From: Lasioglossum baleicum
Taxonomy: Eukaryota; Arthropoda; Insecta; Hymenoptera; Halictidae
Direction of reading: 5' to 3'
Assembly: GCF_051020765.1 (NCBI RefSeq)
Contig: NW_027469083.1
Location: 1,984,001 to 2,048,000, forward strand
Length of the DNA: 64,000 bases
Shown: positions 25,001-38,270 of the stretch, piece by piece
Position numbering within the stretch: the first letter of the stretch is position 1
Layout of the letters: the number at the start of each line of letters is the position of its first letter
Position numbers and translations under genes: made by a program
The notes under the pieces: generated by a model
The model's input: the letters and a program-made list of their open reading frames with translations, nothing else
The model's database searches: none
Told to the model about the DNA's origin: nothing

Positions 25001-27731
25001 CGTTATTGGGATGGACCTCCCGTTGCCGGTCGTGGTCGACCACATGATCGGCAGCGAGAGGTCAAGAGCAGCGATTGCCTCCTTCTGCGAGATTGTGATA
25101 ACGCAGATGGAGGCAGCGGAGAGGGAGAGGGAAGCCGACCCGCTCTCCGCCAGGAGGCTAGCATCGGCGGGGCAACCCCGACGAGGCCGACGGCCCCCGT
25201 AAGGGGCCGCAGACGTAATGGCGGCGGTGGTACTACTTAGTACTTCCACCGCCGCCAAGGGGGGCTGGCCGTTAAGGCGACCCCGAGGTGGGCAGGTCGT
25301 GGGGGGCGAGGTGGAGCAATAATCCCCTCCCCCCCTCTACAAAGATGCGACCTGCCGGTCGACCCCCCTCCTTTTATTTTATAATATTTCATTTTACTCT
25401 ATATTATAAATTTTATCTTTAGCTTTTATTCCCCTTTATTTTGCCCCCCCCTTCTTATGTTTGTTGTGTTTTGTCCATTGTATTTATTTACTTACTATTA
25501 TTTATTTATTTATTGACTTTTATTTTATCTATTTTATCTATACACCTTTTCATTTACTGATTTTATCTTTTATTTTATCATATTTTTAAGTTTTCTGGGG
25601 GTTGACCAGGGGGGTGGGACGGGGGGAGGGGACAGACGCGAGCCGGAACTCGCCTCTGTCCCCTCCTTGTCGCGTGCGGAAAAAGATACAATGCAGCGTG
25701 TACGAGTATTTGCACATGTATAAAAATCGGATGGCGCGGTAACAAAAATTCTAAATTATACAGGACAAGTTGCAGCAATGCACGCGCATAAGTTAAATTA
25801 CCTGCATACAGCCGTTTCCTCAAACTGTGTGTTCATAACTGGCATTGGGAGGATCGCAGTGCCACCACTGCGAGGAGGCCCAGGACTCTGCACGGCATAC
25901 GCTGGAAGAATGTCCAGCGTGGTCGGCACCGCGCAGAGACCTAAGGGGCGTTATTGGGATGGACCTCCCGTTGCCGGTCGTGGTCGACCACATGATCGGC
26001 AGCGAGAGGTCAAGAGCAGCGATTGCCTCCTTCTGCGAGATTGTGATAACGCAGAAGGAGGCAGCGGAGAGGGAGAGGGAAGCCGACCCGCTCTCCGCCA
26101 GGAGGCTAGCATCGGCGGGGCAACCCCGACGAGGCCGACGGCCCCCGTAAGGGGCCGCAGACGTAATGGCGGAGGTGGTACTACTTAGTACTTCCACCGC
26201 CGCCAAGGGGGGCTGGCCGTTAAGGCGCCCCCGAGGTGGACAGGTCGCGGGGGGCGAGGTGGAGCAATAATCTACTCCCCCCCTCTACAAAGATGCGACC
26301 TGCCGGTCGACCCCCTCCTTTTATTTTATAATATTTCATTTTACTCTATAGTATAAATTTTATCTTTATCATTTATTCCCCTTTATTTTGCCCCCCTTCT
26401 TATGTGTATTGTGTTTTGTCCACTGAATTTATTTACTTATTATTATTTATTTATTTAATGACTTTTATTTTATCTATTTTATCTATACACCTTTTCATTT
26501 ACTGATTTTATCTTTTATTTTATCATATTTTTAAGTTTTATGCGGGTTGACCAGGGGGGTGGGACGGGGGGAGGGGACAGACGCGAGCCGGAACTCGCCT
26601 CTGTCCCCTCCTTGTCGCGTGCGGAAAAAAATACAATGCAGCGTGTACGAGTATTTGCACATGTATAAAAATCGGATGGCGCGGTAACAGAAATTCTTAA
26701 TTATAAAGCACAGGTTGCAGCAATGCATGCGCATAAGTTAAATTACCTGCATACCTCCGTTTCCTCAAACTGTGTGTTCATAACTGGCACTAGGAGGATC
26801 GCAGTGCCACCACTGCAAGGAGGCCCAGGACTCAGCGCGGCATACGCTGGAAGAATGTCCAGCGTGGTCGGCACCGCGTAGAGACCTAAGGGGCGTTATT
26901 GGGATGGACCTCCCGTTGCCGGTCGTGGTCGACCACATGATCGGCAGCGAGAGGTCAAGAGCAGCGATTGCCTCCTTCTGCGAGATTGTGATAACGCAGA
27001 TGGAGGCAGCGGAGAGGGAGAGGGAAGCCGACCCGCTCTCCGCCAGGAGGCTAGCATCGGCGGGGCAACCCCGACGAGGCCGACGGCCCCCGTAAGGGGC
27101 CGCAGACGTAATGGCGGCGGTGGTACTACTTAGTACTTCCACCGCCGCCAAGGGGGGCTGGCCGTTAAGGCGCCCCCGAGGTGGGCAGGTCGTGGGGGGC
27201 GAGGTGGAGCAATAATCCCCTCCCCCCCTCTACAAAGATGCGACCTGCCGGTCGACCCCCCTCCTTTTATTTTATAATATTTCATTTTACTCTATATTAT
27301 AAATTTTGTCTTTAGCTTTTATTCCCCTTTATTTTGCCCCCCCCCTTCTTATGTTTGTTGTGTTTTGTCCATTGTATTTATTTACTTACTATTATTTATT
27401 TATTTATTGACTTTTATTTTATCTATTTTATCTATACACCTTTTCATTTACTGATTTTATCTTTTATTTTATCATATTTTTAAGTTTTATGCGGGTTGAC
27501 CAGGGGGGTGGGACGGGGGGAGGGGACAGACGCGAACCGGAACTCGCCTCTGTCCCCTCCTTGTCGCGTGCGGAAAAAAATACAATGCAGCGTGTACGAG
27601 TATTTGCACATGTATAAAAATCGGCTGGCGGTAACAAAAATTCTAAATTATACATGCACAAGTTGCAGCAATGCATGCGCATAAGTTAAATTACCTGCAT
27701 ACAGCCGTTTCCTCAAACTGTGTATTCATAA
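22052..27731 (+). repeat. Six-unit block, second copy
   Basis: Anchors 22172, 23118, 24066, 25011, 25959 and 26904 match the first copy at a 5,679-5,680 bp offset in positions one to four and six. Position five differs: the first copy has a repeat of the preceding unit, whereas this copy has a type 3 leader unit. The first unit also carries GAGAGGGTGAGG and TTTGATCATG, as in the unit anchored at 14599. Confidence 0.72.
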
Positions 27732-28676
27732 CTGGCATTGGGAGGATCGCAGTGCCACCACTGCGAGGAGGCCCAGGACTCTGTACGGCATACGCTGGAA
27801 GAATGTCCAGCGTGGTCGGCACCGCGCAGAGACCTAAGGGGCGTTATTGGGATGGACTTCCCGTTGCCGGTCGTGGTCGACCACATGATCGGCAGCGAGA
27901 GGTCAAGAGCAGCGATTGCCACCTTCTGCGAGATTGTGATAACGCAGATGGAGGCAGCGGAGAGGGAGAGGGAAGCCGACCCGCTCTCCGCAAGGAGGCT
28001 AGCATCGGTGGGGCAACCCCGACGAGGCCGACGGCCCCCGTTAGGGGCCGCAGACGTTATGGCGGCGGTGGTACTACTTAGTACTTCCACCGCCGCCAAG
28101 GGGGGCTGGCCGTTAAGGCGCCCCCGAGGTGGACAGGTCGCGGGGGGCAAGGTGGAGCAATAATCCACTCCCCCCCTCTACAAAGATGCGACCTGCCGGT
28201 CGACCCCCCTCCTTTTATTTTATAATATTTCATTTTACTCTATATTATAAATTTTATCTTTAGCTTTTATTCCCCTTTATTTTGCCCCCCCTTCTTATGT
28301 TTGTTGTGTTTTGTCCATTGTATTTATTTACTTACTATTATTTATTTATTTATTGACTTTTATTTTATCTATTTTATCTATACATCTTTTCAATTACTGA
28401 TTTTATCTTTTATTTTATCATGTTTTTAAGTTTTATGTGGGTTGACCGGGGGGTGGGACGGGGGGAGGGGACAGACGCGAGCCGGAACTCGCCTCTGTCC
28501 CCTCCTTGTCGCGTGCGGAAAAAAATACAATGCAGCGTGTACGAGTATTTGCACATGTATAAAAATCGGCTGGCGGTAACAAAAATTCTAAATTATACAT
28601 GCACAAGTTGCAGCAATGCATGCGCATAAGTTAAATTACCTGCATACAGCCGTTTCCTCAAACTGTGTATTCATAA

Positions 28677-29082
28677 CTGGCATTGGGAGGATCGCAGTGC
28701 CACCACTGCGAGGAGGCCCAGGACTCTGTACGGCATACGCTGGAAGAATGTCCAGCGTGGTCGGCACCGCGCAGAGACCTAAGGGGCGTTATTGGGATGG
28801 ACCTCCCGTTGCCGGTCGTGGTCGACCACATGATCGGCAGCGAGAGGTCAAGAGCAGCGATTGCCTCCTTCTGCGAGATTGTGATAACGCAGAAGGAGGC
28901 GGCGGAGAGGGTGAGGGAAGCCGACCCGCTCTCCGCCAGGAGGCGGAGATAAATAGATAAAATAGATAAAAATCGGCTGGCGGTAACAAAAATTCTAAAT
29001 TATGCAGCACAGGTTGCAGCAATGCATGCGCATAAGTTAAATTACCTGCATACCTCCGTTTCCTCAAACTGTGTGTTCATAA
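28677..29082 (+). repeat. Truncated A unit (406 bp), first copy
   Basis: The unit is normal up to CGCCAGGAGGC (about 28,944), then jumps to ATAAAAATCGGCTGG of the next leader. About 540 bp are missing: the rest of the RT tail, the linker, the AT-rich tract, the G-rich block and the hairpin. The junction at 28,941-28,974 carries a short filler, with ATAGATAAAATAGATAAAA matching the reverse complement of the AT-rich tract. The RT frame now ends RRR then TAA at 28950-28952. The same junction recurs in all ten truncated units. Confidence 0.92.
28941..28974. other. Deletion junction with inverted filler
   Basis: The left side of the break is the RT-tail AGGAGGC. The right side is the leader ATAAAAATCGGCTGG. 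Between them lies GGAGATAA followed by ATAGATAAAATAGATAAAA, which is the reverse complement of TTTTATCTATTTTATCTAT in the AT-rich tract of a full unit. The shared ATAAAA at the right edge is a plausible microhomology. This looks like template switching or inverted insertion during repair. Confidence 0.8.
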
Positions 29083-30973
29083 CTGGCACTAGGAGGATCG
29101 CAGTGCCACCACTGCGAGGAGGCCCAGGACTCTGCGCGGCATACGCTGGAAGAATGTCCAGCGTGGTCGGCACCGCGTAGAGACGTAAGGGGCGTTATTG
29201 GGATGGACCTCCCGTTGCCGGTCGTGGTCGACCACATGATCGGCAGCGAGAAGTCAAGAGCAGCGATTGCCACCTTCTGCGAGATTGTGATAACGCAGAT
29301 GGAGGCAGCGGAGAGGGAGAGGGAAGCCGACCCGCTCTCCGCAAGGAGGCTAGCATCGGTGGGGCAACCCCGACGAGGCCGACGGCCCCCGTTAGGGGCC
29401 GCAGACGTTATGGCGGCGGTGGTACTACTTAGTACTTCCACCGCCGCCAAGGGGGGCTGGCCGTTAAGGCGCCCCCGAGGTGGACAGGTCGCGGGGGGCA
29501 AGGTGGAGCAATAATCCACTCCCCCCCTCTACAAAGATGCGACCTGCCGGTCGACCCCCCTCCTTTTATTTTATAATATTTCATTTTACTCTATATTATA
29601 AATTTTATCTTTAGCTTTTATTCCCCTTTATTTTGCCCCCCCTTCTTATGTTTGTTGTGTTTTGTCCATTGTATTTATTTACTTACTATTATTTATTTAT
29701 TTATTGACTTTTATTTTATCTATTTTATCTATACATCTTTTCAATTACTGATTTTATCTTTTATTTTATCATGTTTTTAAGTTTTATGTGGGTTGACCGG
29801 GGGGTGGGACGGGGGGAGGGGACAGACGCGAGCCGGAACTCGCCTCTGTCCCCTCCTTGTCGCGTGCGGAAAAAAATACAATGCAGCGTGTACGAGTATT
29901 TGCACATGTATAAAAATCGGATGGCGCGGTAACAGAAATTCTAAATTATACAGCACAGGTTGCAGCAATGCATGCGCATAAGTTAAATTACCTGCATACC
30001 TCCGTTTCCTCAAACTGTGTGTTCATAACTGGCACTAGGAGGATCGCAGTGCCACCACTGCGAGGAGGCCCAGGACTCTGCGCGGCATACGCTGGAAGAA
30101 TGTCCAGCGTGGTCGGCACCGCGTAGAGACCTAAGGGGCGTTATTGGGATGGACCTCCCGTTGCCGGTCGTGGTCGACCACATGATCGGCAGCGAGAGGT
30201 CAAGAGCAGCGATTGCCTCCTTCTGCGAGATTGTGATAACGCAGAAGGAGGCAGCGGAGAGGGAGAGGGAAGCCGACCCGCTCTCCGCAAGGAGGCTAGC
30301 ATCGGTGGAGCAACCCCGACGAGGCCGACGGCCCCCGTTAGGGGCCGCAGACGTTATGGCGGCGGTGGTACTACTTAGTACTTCCACCGCCGCCAAGGGG
30401 GGCTGGCCGTTAAGGCGCCCCCGAGGTGGACAGGTCGCGGGGGGCAAGGTGGAGCAATAATCCACTCCCCCCCTCTACAAAGATGCGACCTGCCGGTCGA
30501 CCCCCCTCCTTTTATTTTATAATATTTCATTTTACTCTATATTATAAATTTTATCTTTAGCTTTTATTCCCCTTTATTTTGCCCCCCCTTCTTATGTTTG
30601 TTGTGTTTTGTCCATTGTATTTATTTACTTACTATTATTTATTTATTTATTGACTTTTATTTAATCTATTTTATCTATACATCTTTTCAATTACTGATTT
30701 TATCTTTTATTTTATCATGTTTTTAAGTTTTATGTGGGTTGACCGGGGGGTGGGACGGGGGGAGGGGACAGACGCGAGCCGGAACTCGCCTCTGTCCCCT
30801 CCTTGTCGCGTGCGGAAAAAAATACAATGCAGCGTGTACGAGTATTTGCACATGTATAAAAATCGGCTGGCGGTAACAAAAATTCTAAATTATACATGCA
30901 CAAGTTGCAGCAATGCATGCGCATAAGTTAAATTACCTGCATACAGCCGTTTCCTCAAACTGTGTATTCATAA

Positions 30974-31379
30974 CTGGCATTGGGAGGATCGCAGTGCCAC
31001 CACTGCGAGGAGGCCCAGGACTCTGTACGGCATACGCTGGAAGAATGTCCAGCGTGGTCGGCACCGCGCAGAGACCTAAGGGGCGTTATTGGGATGGACC
31101 TCCCGTTGCCGGTCGTGGTCGACCACATGATCGGCAGCGAGAGGTCAAGAGCAGCGATTGCCTCCTTCTGCGAGATTGTGATAACGCAGAAGGAGGCGGC
31201 GGAGAGGGTGAGGGAAGCCGACCCGCTCTCCGCCAGGAGGCGGAGATAAATAGATAAAATAGATAAAAATCGGCTGGCGGTAACAAAAATTCTAAATTAT
31301 GCAGCACAGGTTGCAGCAATGCATGCGCATAAGTTAAAGTACCTGCATACCTCCGTTTCCTCAAACTGTGTGTTCATAA
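30974..31379 (+). repeat. Truncated A unit, copy 2
   Basis: Same junction at 31,238-31,271. The following leader has a private change, AAGTTAAAGTACC at about 31,331, which is also found 5,000 bp downstream at about 36,331. Confidence 0.92.
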
Positions 31380-33270
31380 CTGGCACTAGGAGGATCGCAG
31401 TGCCACCACTGCGAGGAGGCCCAGGACTCTGCGCGGCATACGCTGGAAGAATGTCCAGCGTGGTCGGCACCGCGTAGAGACGTAAGGGGCGTTATTGGGA
31501 TGGACCTCCCGTTGCCGGTCGTGGTCGACCACATGATCGGTAGCGAGAAGTCAAGAGCAGCGATTGCCACCTTCTGCGAGATTGTGATAACGCAGATGGA
31601 GGCAGCGGAGAGGGAGAGGGAAGCAAACCCGCTCTCCGCAAGGAGGCTAGCATCGGTGGGGCAACCCCGACGAGGCCGACGGCCCCCGTTAGGGGCCGCA
31701 GACGTTATGGCGGCGGTGGTACTACTTAGTACTTCCACCGCCGCCAAGGGGGGCTGGCCGTTAAGGCGCCCCCGAGGTGGACAGGTCGCGGGGGGCAAGG
31801 TGGAGCAATAATCCACTCCCCCCCTCTACAAAGATGCGACCTGCCGGTCGACCCCCCTCCTTTTATTTTATAATATTTCATTTTACTCTATATTATAAAT
31901 TTTATCTTTAGCTTTTATTCCCCTTTATTTTGCCCCCCCTTCTTATGTTTGTTGTGTTTTGTCCATTGTATTTATTTACTTACTATTATTTATTTATTTA
32001 TTGACTTTTATTTTATCTATTTTATCTATACATCTTTTCAATTACTGATTTTATCTTTTATTTTATCATGTTTTTAAGTTTTATGTGGGTTGACCGGGGG
32101 GTGGGACGGGGGGAGGGGACAGACGCGAGCCGGAACTCGCCTCTGTCCCCTCCTTGTCGCGTGCGGAAAAAAATACAATGCAGCGTGTACGAGTATTTGC
32201 ACATGTATAAAAATCGGATGGCGCGGTAACAGAAATTCTAAATTATACAGCACAGGTTGCAGCAATGCATGCGCATAAGTTAAATTACCTGCATACCTCC
32301 GTTTCCTCAAACTGTGTGTTCATAACTGGCACTAGGAGGATCGCAGTGCCACCACTGCGAGGAGGCCCAGGACTCTGCGCGGCATACGCTGGAAGAATGT
32401 CCAGCGTGGTCGGCACCGCGTAGAGACCTAAGGGGCGTTATTGGGATGGACCTCCCGTTGCCGGTCGTGGTCGACCACATGATCGGCAGCGAGAGGTCAA
32501 GAGCAGCGATTGCCTCCTTCTGCGAGATTGTGATAACGCAGAAGGAGGCAGCGGAGAGGGAGAGGGAAGCCGACCCGCTCTCCGCAAGGAGGCTAGCATC
32601 GGTGGGGCAACCCCGACGAGGCCGACGGCCCCCGTTAGGGGCCGCAGACGTTATGGCGGCGGTGGTACTACTTAGTACTTCCACCGCCGCCAAGGGGGGC
32701 TGGCCGTTAAGGCGCCCCCGAGGTGGACAGGTCGCGGGGGGCAAGGTGGAGCAATAATCCACTCCCCCCCTCTACAAAGATGCGACCTGCCGGTCGACCC
32801 CCCTCCTTTTATTTTATAATATTTCATTTTACTCTATATTATAAATTTTATCTTTAGCTTTTATTCCCCTTTATTTTGCCCCCCCTTCTTATGTTTGTTG
32901 TGTTTTGTCCATTGTATTTATTTACTTACTATTATTTATTTATTTATTGACTTTTATTTTATCTATTTTATCTATACATCTTTTCAATTACTGATTTTAT
33001 CTTTTATTTTATCATGTTTTTAAGTTTTATGTGGGTTGACCGGGGGGTGGGACGGGGGGAGGGGACAGACGCGAGCCGGAACTCGCCTCTGTCCCCTCCT
33101 TGTCGCGTGCGGAAAAAAATACAATGCAGCGTGTACGAGTATTTGCACATGTATAAAAATCGGCTGGCGGTAACAAAAATTCTAAATTATACATGCACAA
33201 GTTGCAGCAATGCATGCGCATAAGTTAAATTACCTGCATACAGCCGTTTCCTCAAACTGTGTATTCATAA

Positions 33271-33676
33271 CTGGCATTGGGAGGATCGCAGTGCCACCAC
33301 TGCGAGGAGGCCCAGGACTCTGTACGGCATACGCTGGAAGAATGTCCAGCGTGGTCGGCACCGCGCAGAGACCTAAGGGGCGTTATTGGGATGGACCTCC
33401 CGTTGCCGGTCGTGGTCGACCACATGATCGGCAGCGAGAGGTCAAGAGCAGCGATTGCCTCCTTCTGCGAGATTGTGATAACGCAGAAGGAGGCGGCGGA
33501 GAGGGTGAGGGAAGCCGACCCGCTCTCCGCCAGGAGGCGGAGATAAATAGATAAAATAGATAAAAATCGGCTGGCGGTAACAAAAATTCTAAATTATGCA
33601 GCACAGGTTGCAGCAATGCATGCGCATAAGTTAAATTACCTGCATACCTCCGTTTCCTCAAACTGTGTGTTCATAA
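33271..33676 (+). repeat. Truncated A unit, copy 3
   Basis: Junction at 33,535-33,568. It is followed directly by another truncated unit rather than by a B unit. Confidence 0.92.
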
Positions 33677-34082
33677 CTGGCACTAGGAGGATCGCAGTGC
33701 CACCACTGCGAGGAGGCCCAGGACTCTGCGCGGCATACGCTGGAAGAATGTCCAGCGTGGTCGGCACCGCGTAGAGACGTAAGGGGCGTTATTGGGATGG
33801 ACCTCCCGTTGCCGGTCGTGGTCGACCACATGATCGGCAGCGAGAGGTCAAGAGCAGCGATTGCCTCCTTCTGCGAGATTGTGATAACGCAGAAGGAGGC
33901 GGCGGAGAGGGTGAGGGAAGCCGACCCGCTCTCCGCCAGGAGGCGGAGATAAATAGATAAAATAGATAAAAATCGGCTGGCGGTAACAAAAATTCTAAAT
34001 TATGCAGCACAGGTTGCAGCAATGCATGCGCATAAGTTAAATTACCTGCATACCTCCGTTTCCTCAAACTGTGTGTTCATAA
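33677..34082 (+). repeat. Chimeric truncated unit (B front, A rear), copy 4
   Basis: The front of this unit carries B markers (GGCACTAGG, CTGCGCGG, GTAGAGACGTAAGG up to 33,779). From GAGAGGTC (33,846) on it carries A markers and the same 406-bp truncation (junction 33,941-33,974). The switch between 33,779 and 33,846 is the scar of an unequal crossover and coincides with the junction of the 5,000-bp duplication. Confidence 0.88.
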
Positions 34083-35973
34083 CTGGCACTAGGAGGATCG
34101 CAGTGCCACCACTGCGAGGAGGCCCAGGACTCTGCGCGGCATACGCTGGAAGAATGTCCAGCGTGGTCGGCACCGCGTAGAGACGTAAGGGGCGTTATTG
34201 GGATGGACCTCCCGTTGCCGGTCGTGGTCGACCACATGATCGGCAGCGAGAAGTCAAGAGCAGCGATTGCCACCTTCTGCGAGATTGTGATAACGCAGAT
34301 GGAGGCAGCGGAGAGGGAGAGGGAAGCCGACCCGCTCTCCGCAAGGAGGCTAGCATCGGTGGGGCAACCCCGACGAGGCCGACGGCCCCCGTTAGGGGCC
34401 GCAGACGTTATGGCGGCGGTGGTACTACTTAGTACTTCCACCGCCGCCAAGGGGGGCTGGCCGTTAAGGCGCCCCCGAGGTGGACAGGTCGCGGGGGGCA
34501 AGGTGGAGCAATAATCCACTCCCCCCCTCTACAAAGATGCGACCTGCCGGTCGACCCCCCTCCTTTTATTTTATAATATTTCATTTTACTCTATATTATA
34601 AATTTTATCTTTAGCTTTTATTCCCCTTTATTTTGCCCCCCCTTCTTATGTTTGTTGTGTTTTGTCCATTGTATTTATTTACTTACTATTATTTATTTAT
34701 TTATTGACTTTTATTTTATCTATTTTATCTATACATCTTTTCAATTACTGATTTTATCTTTTATTTTATCATGTTTTTAAGTTTTATGTGGGTTGACCGG
34801 GGGGTGGGACGGGGGGAGGGGACAGACGCGAGCCGGAACTCGCCTCTGTCCCCTCCTTGTCGCGTGCGGAAAAAAATACAATGCAGCGTGTACGAGTATT
34901 TGCACATGTATAAAAATCGGATGGCGCGGTAACAGAAATTCTAAATTATACAGCACAGGTTGCAGCAATGCATGCGCATAAGTTAAATTACCTGCATACC
35001 TCCGTTTCCTCAAACTGTGTGTTCATAACTGGCACTAGGAGGATCGCAGTGCCACCACTGCGAGGAGGCCCAGGACTCTGCGCGGCATACGCTGGAAGAA
35101 TGTCCAGCGTGGTCGGCACCGCGTAGAGACCTAAGGGGCGTTATTGGGATGGACCTCCCGTTGCCGGTCGTGGTCGACCACATGATCGGCAGCGAGAGGT
35201 CAAGAGCAGCGATTGCCTCCTTCTGCGAGATTGTGATAACGCAGAAGGAGGCAGCGGAGAGGGAGAGGGAAGCCGACCCGCTCTCCGCAAGGAGGCTAGC
35301 ATCGGTGGAGCAACCCCGACGAGGCCGACGGCCCCCGTTAGGGGCCGCAGACGTTATGGCGGCGGTGGTACTACTTAGTACTTCCACCGCCGCCAAGGGG
35401 GGCTGGCCGTTAAGGCGCCCCCGAGGTGGACAGGTCGCGGGGGGCAAGGTGGAGCAATAATCCACTCCCCCCCTCTACAAAGATGCGACCTGCCGGTCGA
35501 CCCCCCTCCTTTTATTTTATAATATTTCATTTTACTCTATATTATAAATTTTATCTTTAGCTTTTATTCCCCTTTATTTTGCCCCCCCTTCTTATGTTTG
35601 TTGTGTTTTGTCCATTGTATTTATTTACTTACTATTATTTATTTATTTATTGACTTTTATTTAATCTATTTTATCTATACATCTTTTCAATTACTGATTT
35701 TATCTTTTATTTTATCATGTTTTTAAGTTTTATGTGGGTTGACCGGGGGGTGGGACGGGGGGAGGGGACAGACGCGAGCCGGAACTCGCCTCTGTCCCCT
35801 CCTTGTCGCGTGCGGAAAAAAATACAATGCAGCGTGTACGAGTATTTGCACATGTATAAAAATCGGCTGGCGGTAACAAAAATTCTAAATTATACATGCA
35901 CAAGTTGCAGCAATGCATGCGCATAAGTTAAATTACCTGCATACAGCCGTTTCCTCAAACTGTGTATTCATAA

Positions 35974-36379
35974 CTGGCATTGGGAGGATCGCAGTGCCAC
36001 CACTGCGAGGAGGCCCAGGACTCTGTACGGCATACGCTGGAAGAATGTCCAGCGTGGTCGGCACCGCGCAGAGACCTAAGGGGCGTTATTGGGATGGACC
36101 TCCCGTTGCCGGTCGTGGTCGACCACATGATCGGCAGCGAGAGGTCAAGAGCAGCGATTGCCTCCTTCTGCGAGATTGTGATAACGCAGAAGGAGGCGGC
36201 GGAGAGGGTGAGGGAAGCCGACCCGCTCTCCGCCAGGAGGCGGAGATAAATAGATAAAATAGATAAAAATCGGCTGGCGGTAACAAAAATTCTAAATTAT
36301 GCAGCACAGGTTGCAGCAATGCATGCGCATAAGTTAAAGTACCTGCATACCTCCGTTTCCTCAAACTGTGTGTTCATAA
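35974..36379 (+). repeat. Truncated A unit, copy 5
   Basis: Junction at 36,238-36,271. It corresponds to copy 2, exactly 5,000 bp upstream, including the private AAGTTAAAGTACC in the leader that follows. Confidence 0.92.
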
Positions 36380-38270
36380 CTGGCACTAGGAGGATCGCAG
36401 TGCCACCACTGCGAGGAGGCCCAGGACTCTGCGCGGCATACGCTGGAAGAATGTCCAGCGTGGTCGGCACCGCGTAGAGACGTAAGGGGCGTTATTGGGA
36501 TGGACCTCCCGTTGCCGGTCGTGGTCGACCACATGATCGGTAGCGAGAAGTCAAGAGCAGCGATTGCCACCTTCTGCGAGATTGTGATAACGCAGATGGA
36601 GGCAGCGGAGAGGGAGAGGGAAGCAAACCCGCTCTCCGCAAGGAGGCTAGCATCGGTGGGGCAACCCCGACGAGGCCGACGGCCCCCGTTAGGGGCCGCA
36701 GACGTTATGGCGGCGGTGGTACTACTTAGTACTTCCACCGCCGCCAAGGGGGGCTGGCCGTTAAGGCGCCCCCGAGGTGGACAGGTCGCGGGGGGCAAGG
36801 TGGAGCAATAATCCACTCCCCCCCTCTACAAAGATGCGACCTGCCGGTCGACCCCCCTCCTTTTATTTTATAATATTTCATTTTACTCTATATTATAAAT
36901 TTTATCTTTAGCTTTTATTCCCCTTTATTTTGCCCCCCCTTCTTATGTTTGTTGTGTTTTGTCCATTGTATTTATTTACTTACTATTATTTATTTATTTA
37001 TTGACTTTTATTTTATCTATTTTATCTATACATCTTTTCAATTACTGATTTTATCTTTTATTTTATCATGTTTTTAAGTTTTATGTGGGTTGACCGGGGG
37101 GTGGGACGGGGGGAGGGGACAGACGCGAGCCGGAACTCGCCTCTGTCCCCTCCTTGTCGCGTGCGGAAAAAAATACAATGCAGCGTGTACGAGTATTTGC
37201 ACATGTATAAAAATCGGATGGCGCGGTAACAGAAATTCTAAATTATACAGCACAGGTTGCAGCAATGCATGCGCATAAGTTAAATTACCTGCATACCTCC
37301 GTTTCCTCAAACTGTGTGTTCATAACTGGCACTAGGAGGATCGCAGTGCCACCACTGCGAGGAGGCCCAGGACTCTGCGCGGCATACGCTGGAAGAATGT
37401 CCAGCGTGGTCGGCACCGCGTAGAGACCTAAGGGGCGTTATTGGGATGGACCTCCCGTTGCCGGTCGTGGTCGACCACATGATCGGCAGCGAGAGGTCAA
37501 GAGCAGCGATTGCCTCCTTCTGCGAGATTGTGATAACGCAGAAGGAGGCAGCGGAGAGGGAGAGGGAAGCCGACCCGCTCTCCGCAAGGAGGCTAGCATC
37601 GGTGGGGCAACCCCGACGAGGCCGACGGCCCCCGTTAGGGGCCGCAGACGTTATGGCGGCGGTGGTACTACTTAGTACTTCCACCGCCGCCAAGGGGGGC
37701 TGGCCGTTAAGGCGCCCCCGAGGTGGACAGGTCGCGGGGGGCAAGGTGGAGCAATAATCCACTCCCCCCCTCTACAAAGATGCGACCTGCCGGTCGACCC
37801 CCCTCCTTTTATTTTATAATATTTCATTTTACTCTATATTATAAATTTTATCTTTAGCTTTTATTCCCCTTTATTTTGCCCCCCCTTCTTATGTTTGTTG
37901 TGTTTTGTCCATTGTATTTATTTACTTACTATTATTTATTTATTTATTGACTTTTATTTTATCTATTTTATCTATACATCTTTTCAATTACTGATTTTAT
38001 CTTTTATTTTATCATGTTTTTAAGTTTTATGTGGGTTGACCGGGGGGTGGGACGGGGGGAGGGGACAGACGCGAGCCGGAACTCGCCTCTGTCCCCTCCT
38101 TGTCGCGTGCGGAAAAAAATACAATGCAGCGTGTACGAGTATTTGCACATGTATAAAAATCGGCTGGCGGTAACAAAAATTCTAAATTATACATGCACAA
38201 GTTGCAGCAATGCATGCGCATAAGTTAAATTACCTGCATACAGCCGTTTCCTCAAACTGTGTATTCATAA

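Larger units (their letters stand above)
269..28676 (+). repeat. Region I: 30 simple satellite units of 944-950 bp
   Basis: Anchors 389 to 27852. Three leader types alternate irregularly. Type 1 has ATGGCGCGGTAACAG with CAGCACAGG. Type 2 has CTGGCGGTAACAA with CATGCACAAG. Type 3 has CAGGACAAG, GCACGCGC and AAAAAGATAC, and occurs before anchors 15545, 17438, 23118 and 25959. Several units are close pairs: 12707/13651 share GCGGTTTGACC, and 19332/20277 share GGTACTAGG and GTGGCACCACTGC. This mosaic of types looks like repeated unequal exchange and gene conversion rather than one amplification event. Confidence 0.9.
28846..33845 (+). repeat. Left copy of a 5,000-bp duplication
   Basis: Anchors 28797, 29203, 30149, 31094, 31500, 32446 and 33391 recur exactly 5,000 bp later. 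Private changes are shared: GGTGGAGCAACC (about 30,304 and 35,304), TTTAATCTATT (about 30,660 and 35,660), AAGTTAAAGTACC, CGGTAGCGAG and GAAGCAAACCCG (about 31,622 and 36,622). The exact edges are uncertain within the 67-bp crossover interval. Confidence 0.85.
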
